NCBI GenBank assembly: GCA_002221725.1
Contig: NJFT01000059.1
Coordinates: forward strand, 1-64,000
Length of the DNA: 64,000 nt
Source of the DNA: Scedosporium boydii
Taxonomy: Eukaryota; Ascomycota; Sordariomycetes; Microascales; Microascaceae
Direction: 5' to 3'
In this document: piece by piece, positions 33,468-42,948 of the stretch
How positions within the stretch are numbered: position 1 is the first letter of the stretch
Layout of the letters: each line of letters starts with the position of its first letter
The notes under the pieces: generated by a model
Seen by the model: the letters and a program-made list of their open reading frames with translations, nothing else
Databases searched by the model: none
What the model was told of the DNA's origin: nothing
Position numbers and translations under genes: made by a program

Positions 33468-34196
33468 ATGCATACTCTAGGCCTCTTCGCTGCACTCTAT
33501 GCCGCCCATGGCGCTGTGTCCCAAATGACTGGGAAACTCGGCGACGCTATGGCGGTCGTGAACAATCCTCCCGGTGCAAGCTACGTCGCCATGTTTACCG
33601 AAGACTCCGACAATCCTGTACGAGGCAATGTTTCTGCGATGTCAGGCCCTGACGGAAAGGGCGTCACGTTCAACCTCGTGCTCACGGGTCTGCCAATGGA
33701 AGGGGGACCGTATAGTACGTTCTCAGCCGTGTATTCGTATATCCAGCTGTGTTGCTGACAGCCCAACGTCAGGCTACCACCTGCACGACCAACCGGTGCC
33801 CATGGACGGGAACTGCACCGCCACACTGGCGCACCTGGACCCCTACCAGCGTGGTCAAGCCAGTCCCTGCGACACGGCGATGCCGGCGACGTGCGAAGTT
33901 GGAGACTTGTCTGGCAAGCACGGCAAGATTGACGGTCCTAAAGTGACCAAAAGGTGATTACATCCTGCTCCCGGGTTCCTCAGCAAGCGGCCACTGATCA
34001 ACGTCTCTGCAGCTTTACGGAGATGTACGCCGCGCTTATTCCCGGCATTGGTGCATTCTTCGGCAACCGAAGCATTGTCATTCACTATGCCAACTCAACG
34101 CGCCTGGCCTGTGCCAACTTTACCATGGAGATGATATCTGACTCTATGGAGGAGATGCCTGGCTCCAAGTGCGGTATGGGAGGCCATGGGATGTAA
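33468..34196 (+). CDS. Secreted Cu-only superoxide-dismutase-like protein
   Basis: Three exons, 33468-33714, 33773-33953 and 34013-34196, give 203 residues; donors are GTACGT and GTGATT, acceptors GTCAG and TGCAG, and phases match. A signal peptide (MHTLGLFAALYAAHG) leads into a beta-sandwich. YHLHDQPVP supplies His85 and His87, AHLDPYQRG His103, and VIHYANSTRLAC His167, matching the four copper ligands of SOD. CEVGDLSGKHGKI is the loop that in Cu/Zn enzymes binds zinc; here it lacks the usual zinc set, as in fungal extracellular Cu-only SODs. Such enzymes detoxify superoxide at the cell surface. Family members often carry a Ser-rich, GPI-anchored tail; this one ends at CGMGGHGM without a hydrophobic tail, so it should be soluble. 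A TATA box stands upstream. Confidence 0.88.
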
Positions 34197-36098
34197 GGCC
34201 ATTGGCAAGAAAGCAAGAAAAAGAACTCAACAGAACAAAACGTCCTTCTTTTCGTCTAGTATCTAGGACTGACATTCGGTCCTAATCGAGGCTCTCTATT
34301 TTCTGAGAGGGGACGAACTGACCTCGAGAGGAGCCCTACATCACGGTCTAATACTTTATCTACAATTAGTATATATAATACTTATAGCGTTCATTTATGA
34401 TCATCCTCCTGCGCAGCCCCTACTAGATCACGAGCCATGGCATGAGAATTGCTCTTTAAAGACCGGAGGGTAACACTGTGCTAGGATTGTTGCAATGTTC
34501 AGTCTCAGAATATACCAGAACATGTTTATTACCTCCGTCATCCGTATGAAGCAGATAGCGACGCCGTTAAGGAGAGACGGAAGCCAGTATAAGCCTTAAC
34601 AAGATAGGTTGCATCATCGAACTCATCAAGACAAGACACGACAAGATGAAATTTAAGGCTGATCGACTAACTATATTCTCTCCCGCAGTTCACTCTCCTC
34701 TCTAGCAATCAAGACTAAACTGATAGCTAGTCCTCAATACGTACGGATTACTACCTGGCCCGAAAATCTGCTTCTCCATACGCCTCCACTCCGGGTGATA
34801 AATGCTATCCATCCGATCCTAGACCTCTACGACGACACGGCCGTGCTTTTGAATGGTGTGTGGAAATTCCAGTTTGCTAACATGTCCCTGCGTCTCCTTG
34901 AGTGGCATGCCCCCATCCTGGATGTTGTAGCTGCAGAGCAGGAACGCGTCCTCATCGGTATAAACGCTAAGCTGGATACCTGCCCACGCGGATGAAAGCT
35001 GGGAACTTCAGCGAGTGAAAAATCGAGACCTTGGGCAACAGCGGTAACCCTGGTTGGTATTCTGATGTCGGGTGGACGCTGTACCTGATTCGTACCACCA
35101 TTCGGTAGTGTAAAGGGACTGGCCAATGGTTGGGCAATAGTTGGGACCTGAGGATTGTCTATTCAAAGCTAAAGAGAAAGAAAGAGAAGGAAAGGAGGCT
35201 TCTTGCGAAGTTGGCAGCGAGGTCGCAGTGGCTTTGTGGTTAGCCGGGCGATTGCCTGCCTGGGTATGACTATGGCTGCGGGGACGTCGTCGCATTTTCG
35301 CGGGAGCTTTGCCGAGGCTTCAGCCGGGGGAACGGTACCGGCGGCGGCATTGCCGCTACCTTCTTTCAAGGCCACCCGCACCAATCAGCCAAATGAGATG
35401 GATTAATTACATGATATTAATGTATAGCCGTGTTGGGCCGCCTGAAGTGCAATCTTTGTGCGTGCACGCGCGATTGGTGCGCTTCCCTTGAGAGCAGAGC
35501 CTCGCTGCCGCTTGGGGAAAGGCCACGACTTGCGGCGGTCGCAACAGCAGGAAGAATCACTCTCTTCGTTAGCGGCCGCAAAACTGTTATCGAAATACCT
35601 GGCTCGCAAGCAATCAGTAGCAGGTTCAGAACGCAGCGTTGGCAGGCAGCTGCACGGGCAAAATGGTTGCGACGGCAAGGGTCGGTTTTGCGGCAGTAGT
35701 CAGCTTCGATAGTAGCTGCTTCGACGGTAAGCTCGGCGAGAGTGATAGGAATGGCAATTGACATGCTACAAGGTATCGCACATGGTTGATTAACAAGACC
35801 GCAACCTCGCTGCGGTAGCGAGGGCTTCGCAGAGCTAGCGGTAACGCCAGTCTCCAATACTATCCTGAATAAAAAAAAGCCAAAACCGGTACGGAACGCG
35901 GCAGGCCGAAGTTATACGGCTCTAAGGTTGACCGTTAGCATCATTTTAGCTATACATAATTGGACTCCAAGATTCCAAGATTCAATGCTAGAATCTGCAG
36001 GCCTGGCTTGAAGTATAAAAACGCTCTTTCTCCCGGGCAATCGCTAAAGACGGCATGTTCCTTCCGTCATTGGCCGGAAACTAGACTACGGCAGTAAA
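34197..36098. other. Intergenic region, possible relics
   Basis: About 1.9 kb with no gene I can support. Several open frames (for example 34795-34995 on the plus strand and 35417-35857 on the minus strand) have no recognisable domain and may be decayed DNA. TATAAAA near 36015, about 85 bp before the next ATG, is a plausible TATA box of the GH43 copy B gene. Confidence 0.45.
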
Positions 36099-37215
36099 AT
36101 GAAGGGACTTATGTTCACCATCAGTTACGCCCTTTGGGTGTGCACTATGCTTGTGACCGCTGCTACATTTTCCAACCCCTTGAAGAATCCCAACGGCTCG
36201 GATCCCTTTCTTATCTATGTTGATGACTTCTACTACTTGGTGACGACGACTTGGACCAACTTGCAAATTACCCGCGCCCAAACCCTTGAAGGCCTCAAGA
36301 GGGGAGAGATGAAGACTATTTGGGGTGGACCCGGAAAGGATGTTTGGGCCCCCGAGCTGCATCAGATCAACGGCACCTGGTATTGCTATCACTCGCAGGA
36401 TCGAAAACCATACGTAGCCAAGGGTAAGTATCCGTAAGGTCTTTGATTCGAGGTAATGGGATATGAGCACAGAAACGCTGATCATTCTATATACGACAGG
36501 TGGAGCATCTCCGTGGGATGCCTACAGCACTCCGGTCCGGATAACAAGCACGTGGGGCATCGACGGCACGATACTCAACATGCCCGGCTGGGGCAGCTAT
36601 TTCGTCTTCTCGTGCCTTCCCAACAATATCCAGTCGCTCTGTATCGCACCTCTCACCTCACCAACCACTATTGGTCCTATCACAACTCTCTCGCAGCCTA
36701 CAAACTCTTGGGAGAAGGTCGGCTTTGGTGTTAATGAGGGACCCGCGGCCCTGCATCATGGCAACAGGACATGGCTCGCATACTCAGCCAGCTTCTGCGG
36801 AACGGCCAGCTACGCTATTGCCCTCTTGGCCTACGATGGACAAGGTGACCCGATCAAACCCGCCTCGTGGACCAAGTCTTCTGGGCCGGTATTCAGTTCG
36901 GCAAATGGGAACTACGGAACTGCGCATAACAGGTTTGTCACGCCATCTTGTCTCCTTTGCTGTGGTGGCTATGCTGGAAAGCTTAATACCTTTCCAGTTT
37001 CCCCCATTTGCTGACATCAAGGCTCTAGTTTTTTCCTCAGCCCGGATGGTATGGAGACATGGAATATCTATCATATTACCATGAACTCCGCTGGGAGTTG
37101 CTCGACAGACCGCCAGACATTTGCTCAAATCCTCAACTGGAAGCCTGACGGTACGCCGGACTTTGGGATTCCAGTCCAGAGAGGAAAAGTTATGGAAGGT
37201 CCGTCTGGAGAGTAA
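36099..37215 (+). CDS. GH43 family glycoside hydrolase, copy B
   Basis: Three exons, 36099-36423, 36500-36932 and 37029-37215, give 314 residues. Introns are GTAAGT...GACAG and GTTTGT...CTCTAG, with phases matching. A signal peptide (MKGLMFTISYALWVCTMLVTA) precedes FSNPLKNPNGSDPFLIYVDD with the probable catalytic Asp in SDPF. DVWAPELHQINGTWYCYHS, SPWDAYSTPVRITSTWGIDG, VNEGPAALHHGNRTWLAYSA (acid Glu region), SANGNYGTAHN and SFFLSPDGMETWNIYH follow. It is clearly paralogous to the GH43 gene at 30.8 kb but diverged and with different intron positions. It likely acts outside the cell on arabinan or arabinoxylan; specificity is unknown. The 3' splice of intron 2 was picked because it alone restores HNSFFLSPDG. 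Confidence 0.88.
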
Positions 37216-37923
37216 TAATGAGGTAGGGAAGGGAAATATGGCAGGGTTCGGGTTATATCCTTAGTCATCTTGAGGATTCGTAGCTATTTTTTGATGCAGC
37301 TAGCCTGCTCAGCTGGCGTGAGAAAAAAAAAAAAAAAAAAAAAAAGGCACTCTTTAAAAAAAAATTTCCCTTCTCTTTCGATTTCCTCGAAAATCTTTCT
37401 GAAATTCGTATCTACGTGCTTTCTTTCTTTGCATTTACACTGATCATTAGGCTCCCTAGCTAGTGACAGTCTTGCGAAGTTTAAAACTTCACATTAGAAC
37501 ATCTGGAAAACTTCTTCACCGATCCAGGGATTGGGAGACATCCCGTCCATGTCGCCGATCCTAGAGCTCTCTCTTTCTACGAATCTACAGGCGGCTGTGG
37601 TGGGCACGCTAGATGTCCCTGCAGTTTTTCAATAAATGCGCTGATAAATGTTATATTATCCTTATTACTTTTACACCGATAGGCCAACCAGGGTATGGGG
37701 ATCTCCAGCTACCTTACTATGTACATAGGAACCTTAGGGGTATAGGCTGACCTGAAAGTACTGCTGGGGTTCTTGCCCGGCCCTCTAGTGCAAAACCTAC
37801 CTACCTTTTGTTTTCCTACTATGTTCCCTTCCGGTTACGAGCATCGTTCTTCAACTGCGTACGCCTCACTCAACCACCCGGTCCGATGGGGCTGCGCCGG
37901 CGCCATTTCATTGGCTAGCTACT
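37216..37923. other. Intergenic region with a 23-A homopolymer
   Basis: About 700 bp downstream of GH43 copy B. An A-run at 37323-37345 is followed by AAAAAAAAA near 37358. No gene is supported. Confidence 0.45.
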
Positions 37924-38049
37924 GAAGAAATTAAGTCTGTGATCTTCTGTACGTGTTCCCGATGTCACAGGGCCAAATACTGCTCCCGCGAGTGCCAACG
38001 AGCAGACTGGAAGATGTACAAGAGCAAGTGCACATCGGAAACTACGTGA
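37924..38049 (+). pseudogene. MYND-type zinc-finger fragment
   Basis: A 41-codon frame reads EEIKSVIFCTCSRCHRAKYC and continues SRECQRADWKMYKSKC before TGA. The Cys/Cys...CxxC...YCSxxCQ...DW...K...C spacing is the signature of the C-terminal part of a MYND finger, a protein-interaction zinc module. The first Cys pair, a start codon and any partner domain are missing, so it is a relic or the last exon of an unrecognised gene. It lies about 170 bp before the transposon. Confidence 0.7.
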
Positions 38050-38360
38050 TGGGTGATGGAGTATGGGAGAGGACGCATAAGCTGGCGGATGGTGAGCAGA
38101 ATAGCCAAGTGTGTTGAGACCCATCGCATGCAGAGATTGTCTAGCAAACCGGACGAATAAATAATAGATGAGGTATCAGCCAGTTATTCTTGGCCAATAT
38201 CAAGATCTTAAGCATAAGTCAAACACCCCCCTTGCTGACACCCCCCACTTTCTGACACCCCAAATTCCACACCGCCATTTCATCCTAACCAACTTCAAAC
38301 CCATATTCCTCTACCATTTCCAATCCAAACATCTTCATATTCTATATTCAGCTTTTTCAA

Positions 38361-38491
38361 TCAAAAATAAAGCAATATACAGAAGAAGACCTCCAGGATG
38401 CACTCAGCACCATCGCAAACTGGATATCAAAGTCCAGGGCTGCCAAGGAATAGGGTATTCCAAGACCAACTCTTATAAACTAAATAAATAG
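38361..38491 (+). pseudogene. Pogo/Fot1 transposase N-terminal fragment
   Basis: One frame reads SKIKQYTEEDLQDALSTIAN, WISKSRAAKE, TAG (38451-38453), GIPRPTLIN, TAA (38481-38483). This is the psq-type helix-turn-helix start of pogo/Fot1 transposases (YTEEDLQ...AAKEYGIP). Both stops stand where family members have coding residues. The fragment is cut by the LTR at 38492 and nothing of the DDE domain remains. Confidence 0.85.
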
Positions 38492-38940
38492 TGTCACGGG
38501 CCGACCTTTATGCAGGCCCAAAAAACGGTGACGCACGGCAGAATAAAAGGCGTGGGCGGCCGGCCACAGTTGCCCGGCGCCTAGGGAGGTGATCGGAGGA
38601 CGAGATCGATGATCGGCAGCGATCGCTGCCATGATCACTCCGATCATCTAGTGATCACTTCCGATCACCGGATAAGTAATCCCGATCGCCTTGGAGAGCT
38701 TGGAAGAGAAACGTCTATATAAACTACGGATCCTACCATGTATCTAGTTCATCTTTCAAGACTCTCCAGTAGTCAATACAAGTAACCACTACAACCTACA
38801 CTTGTATACGCACTTCTACATCATCATGAGCACTGCTTGACTGCCTCGTTTACGCATAACAGGCCCCTACGACCCTAACGCCAGCCGTACCCACTTGATA
38901 CCTGTTGATCAACTGGTTCTCCAGTGTTAGGACCGTAACA
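38492..38940 (+). mobile_element. Solo LTR of an LTR retrotransposon, nested in the DNA transposon
   Basis: A 449-bp block starts TGTCACGG and ends CCGTAACA, an imperfect TG...CA inverted end pair. It contains a promoter-like CTATATAAAC near 38716, GATC-rich repeats, and a perfect 16-bp palindrome GGCAGCGATCGCTGCC (38615-38630). No primer-binding site or coding sequence adjoins it. It interrupts the transposase relic, so it arrived after the DNA element. A 5-bp target duplication is not evident (AATAG versus TTAAA). Confidence 0.7.
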
Positions 38941-39056
38941 TTAAAGTAGGGTGAAATGTGGAAGAAATAGAAGATGGAAGATGATAGTGACTATTTGGGC
39001 TGTTGGAATTTGGGGTATCAGAAAGTGGGGGGTGTCAGCAAGGGGGGTGTTTGACT

Positions 39057-39467
39057 TATATATAATTCCTAACGCCTCGAGGGGAGGTGGCGAGTTTGCC
39101 GAGACATTAAGAGTATTTTGAATTGATAATATCGACGTAGAAATACGCAACGACGGGCAAAGTTGGGCCATATTATTACCATGGTCATTCTATCCCGAGG
39201 AGAAAAAGCAGAATGAGGGCATTGCTCATCGGCTGTGGCATGCTCGGCAACCTCTATTGTCAACGCCATCAGTCGATCTCGCAAAACAGGTACGTTTAAA
39301 GAAAGAAATGGAAGTTTGTGAGTAGATGATGCTCAAGTTAATATGACCGAGTTCATAAGGTGTCGAAGAGACGGAACTATCGAAGATTCGAGTTGGAAAC
39401 TGGGAGAAGGGGACAAGGAGTTGTGAAAGTTTTTCAATGGCCCACACGCCAGCAAGCTTCGACCAGA
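39057..39467 (+). repeat. Dispersed repeat, copy 2 (direct, about 410 bp)
   Basis: The partner of 29028-29436, same orientation, with the same first 13 bases (TATATATAATTCC) and the same last 17. It lies immediately right of the pogo-type element, whose TA target sits in the repeat's leading TATATA. The two copies bracket a segment of about 9.6 kb. Confidence 0.85.
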
Positions 39468-39811
39468 CGTCAGTGATGGCGCGTAGGGCTGTCAGGGCAA
39501 GACCAGATCCATTCATCTGGGCCATGGAAGACAAGATTGACTGTAGTTGCCAAGCCAGGCGCGGTCTAGACCTAACGAAGAGACACAAACTCTGAAAGAT
39601 TGAGGAGTATTTAGACGACCCACGGCACAAAATCCATCTCGCGCGAGGTGGAAGTTAAAAGGCTGACGCGGATCACTGATTATTTTTGCCGTGTTGATCG
39701 CCAAGAGGTTTTGTGGAGAAATAGGGAGAGAAGGGTGGGTATAATTGACGGAATAGAAAACTGTGCTGGACAGTCGATGCAAGCAAGTCCTTGTGGATCG
39801 GCTCGAGACCC
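39468..39811. other. Intergenic region
   Basis: About 340 bp between repeat copy 2 and the 3' end of the MFS gene. No feature is supported. Confidence 0.4.
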
Positions 39812-41505
39812 CTAGGCGTCACCCTCGACAATACTAAGCTTATTCCTCTTCTCCCACTTGTGAAGGTACCGGATAACGAATGCAATCCATATCAGTGCAA
39901 CTGACAGCCCAACCATGCTTGGATAACCCTTGGGATATCTTGGGGCTTCAACCTGTTGCCAAATGAGGAGAGGCAGCCAAGCTTGGACGACATAAGCCAT
40001 CTCATTCATAGAACCCGTGACAATAGCGCGCTCCTCGTTATCGTCACTGCATATCTCGTGCGCCCAGGCGAAAGTAAGCCCACTAATGCCGCCGCCAAAG
40101 CCGCAGAGGAGGAAGCACGCCCACTTAAAGGCACTGGGAATATCCCAAACGGTGAGGCCGGTATAGGCGACGATTTTAACCACGCCCGAGAAGACGATGG
40201 CTGGCCAGCGAGCTCCGCGAAACAAGCTATCCGACGTCCAAGCGTAGATGAGCGTTGTGATAATGCTTATCACCTCGGCAATTGTTGGGTAGATGTTGAT
40301 CTGGCGGATGGAGTAGCCCTCCTGCTTTAACCACAACGGGAATGCCGGCTGCGACAACCCACCATTCCCGTTATTGAAGAATATGTAGAGTAAGACAAGA
40401 GTATAGATGTGCCAGCTTGAAAATATTTTGCGGAACTTTGACTTCGTGTACGGAGCGCGAGTTGCGCGACCCTCGAGCTCCATGCGTCGCTTCGCCAAGT
40501 CTATTTCGGCCGGAGTCAAGTACCACGCGTTGGTAATCTCTGGGAGGTCGGGTAGAAAGAAAAAGCCCGAGATGGCAATCGGGAGTGAGACGATTGTATT
40601 GGTGATAAAGAGCCACTGCCAGCCGTGGAATCCGTGGACGCCGTCGAGGTTATGGGTTCCAGCCATCAAGTAGCCCGATACCATTGAACCGACGTTACCC
40701 ATAGCGTGAAACAGGCAGGACCTCTTGGCTAGCTCGTCCTTACGATACCATGACCCGATGATGTACTGCATTCCGGGGTAGAAAGCACTTTCTGCCAGAC
40801 CGATGAAGAAGCGCAGAGAGTAAAGTTGAGGTGCGTTTTTACATTTTGCGAGAATTATGGTTAAAACGGACCAAGTTACCTAGTCCGAAGGTCAACGTAC
40901 GTGAAGGGGACGAAAAATCTACGTGTGCCAGTCCTCCGTCGGGAACTTACCTCGCAAGCTGGAATCCAATATCTTGGGCGAATACGTGTAAGGAGCATGT
41001 TACTGTGGGTCGATACTCAGCAACGGTTGACGAGGGATAGAGGAGAGGGCGGGATTTCGAATGCTTCTTACCTCGGGATCTCGCCCAAAACATATCCAAC
41101 AGTCCAAGCCGTTTGCATGTAGTTCAGTTCATTGCCGTAAAGGCCAAGGTCCTCTTTCATGCCTGACACGAAGGCATTATTGATATTGACCTGCGAAATA
41201 TTAGGGAAAATGGATCATGGAAAACAACCCGGTTGACATAAAACACTAACCTGGTCGAGATACTTGATAAAGTAGCCTAAAGAGGCGAGAGTCATAAGCA
41301 CGGCATCGAGCTTGAAGAGAAATCGCCGCTCTTCTGGAGATTTGTCGAAGGTGTCCCAGATGTATGACTTCCAGCTTTGCACGGGAGCCTCCTGGACAAG
41401 CCCAATCGCCGAACTGCTGGCATGCGGCGTGGGGGCGGTTGATGCATCTGAGGATTTGATCTCCGAAGTCTCATGGGCTACGATACCTTTAACAGAGCCA
41501 GCCAT
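39812..41505 (-). CDS. MFS transporter, anion:cation symporter (ACS) family
   Basis: Four exons (41251-41505, 41072-41190, 40951-41002, 39812-40879) give 497 residues; introns have GTTAGT, GTAAGA and GTAAGT donors with matching phases. The hydrophilic N-terminus is followed by about 12 hydrophobic spans. Family marks are LGYFIKYLDQ-VNINNAFVSG, QTAWTVGYVLGEIPS, RYWIPACE, RFFIGLAESAFYPGMQY, the conserved central WYLTPAEIDLAKRRM and LFITNTIVSLPIAISGFFFL. These place it in the Dal5/Fen2/Liz1/Seo1 group, which imports organic anions such as allantoate, pantothenate or sulfur compounds. The substrate cannot be read from the sequence; the divergent TauD-type neighbour suggests a sulfonate. TATATATATA lies upstream near 41615-41625. 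Confidence 0.9.
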
Positions 41506-42948
41506 TCTTTCAAGACTTTGTTTGTGGATGGAGAAGGGAAACGCTGTAAATACTGCCGGATTGGGTTGGCATATCTAGAACATCATGTTTTGCTTTCTAC
41601 TGAGCTCAGATCAATATATATATACATGTTGTGTAAGTCGTAGCCACGCGGTTGGGTTCTCCGATCACATATTATTACACCATCTACCTTGGAATGTAAC
41701 ACCAATATGAAAATTAATGTTAAACCCCTGATCACTCCTGGACTTCCCACCTAATGACTGGGAACGTGCGTGTGTCAAAGGAGTACCTACTGGGGAACGA
41801 AGAGATAGACCTCAACTGTCCTCGAGCTCTTCGACGTGGAGGATTACGTCTAGTGTTGCACTGATTCGTTCATAATCCTGCACATTGATATTTCAATATT
41901 CCAGCCATACGTCTATCTCTTCGGGCGTGGGGCCATAGCGAGGAACAGAGACGCATTACAAGATCTTACTCTGCCCACGCAAATGCGACTCTTCCGCCCC
42001 CATCTCCCCCACGACTTTTACCTGCCTTCTAACATTTCCGAGCACCGAAGTGGGAAAAGAAAGAAGACAACTTTCCTTCCCCGCATCTTGCTCGGTATAT
42101 CTTTGTGGGCCCATTTTGCCCTCTCAGACGCTGCTGGAGGATTCTACTTTCTCCACTTGCTCACTGCATTATTGTTACATGACTCTATGTCGCCATCTCA
42201 ATATCGATGGCGTTTGGGAGGAATCCGTGAACTCGGGATTCAACTATGTGTGAGACCTCTCCATAAAGATGCGTAGCGAAGGCGTATTACCCCCACGCTT
42301 ACAGGGTTTGATCCGACAGACTCAATGGCCGACCTCCTCCAAGTTAAGACGCATGAGGAGATAATAACCAAGATGCTAGAGACTTTTCCAGTATTGCCGG
42401 ATCGCGGAGAGTTTTTATAATCAATGAAAACACATTACTAGTCTCCGTCGAGAAGACTAGCGGGCGGATAAGTCACCCGTGCCGTCCGGCCCATACCCCA
42501 GAGTCCCGGGGTAGTAGAGTCTCGGGAATTTTCCTATCCTCCCTGTCGATGCATTAGCGCACTTTACAGGGCCAAGTACGGGCCTCGTAAACCGCCGGGT
42601 GGTGGAGGCTAACTGATAAACGAGGTGCGTAGATTTCCTGCCCTCCGATGCGACCCAGTGCTCAATCGTAATTGTACGTATCTCTCGCGTCATTGTCCAG
42701 GACAGCCATTGACGAGAACTAATCGGTAAACCCCGCCTCCATTACCAGATCGCTGTGGGGGTGTTATCTCGTTTGCAGAAACAACAGCCGGCTCTTCTGG
42801 GAATCTACGATCGTCACCATTCGGAGTGAGATATATACAACGTTAAGCGGCCCGCCGGCATATAAGTTGTAATAGACACTACTAACTGCTCAATTCTGCG
42901 TCTGAGGTCTTTATTTCTGTCTTCTAAATCACTTGATAGTCATTCAGA
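41506..42948. promoter_or_regulatory. Shared divergent upstream region (MFS / TauD-type gene)
   Basis: About 1.4 kb between divergent starts. It holds a (TA)n TATA-like stretch near 41615 for the transporter, and C/T-rich DNA and TATATACAA near 42832 for the dioxygenase. Short open frames here are unconvincing. Confidence 0.4.

Larger units (their letters stand above)
38217..39056 (+). mobile_element. Fot1/pogo-type (Tc1-mariner superfamily) element, internally deleted
   Basis: The ends are 53-bp terminal inverted repeats (38217-38269 and 39004-39056) that differ at one base, beginning AGTCAAACACCCC. Both are flanked by the dinucleotide TA (38215-38216 and 39057-39058), the target duplication of Tc1/mariner elements. 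The interior keeps only about 130 bp of transposase coding sequence, so the copy is non-autonomous. A solo LTR is inserted in it. The right end abuts repeat copy 2 exactly. Confidence 0.9.

Noticed and set aside
35215..35285. tRNA-like segment (GTGGTTAGCC... pattern)
   Set aside because: No acceptor stem or T arm could be paired; only a chance D-arm-like string.
35417..35857. 146-residue minus-strand frame in the accessory island
   Set aside because: No domain, Ala/Arg/Cys-rich, overlapped by comparable frames on the other strand.
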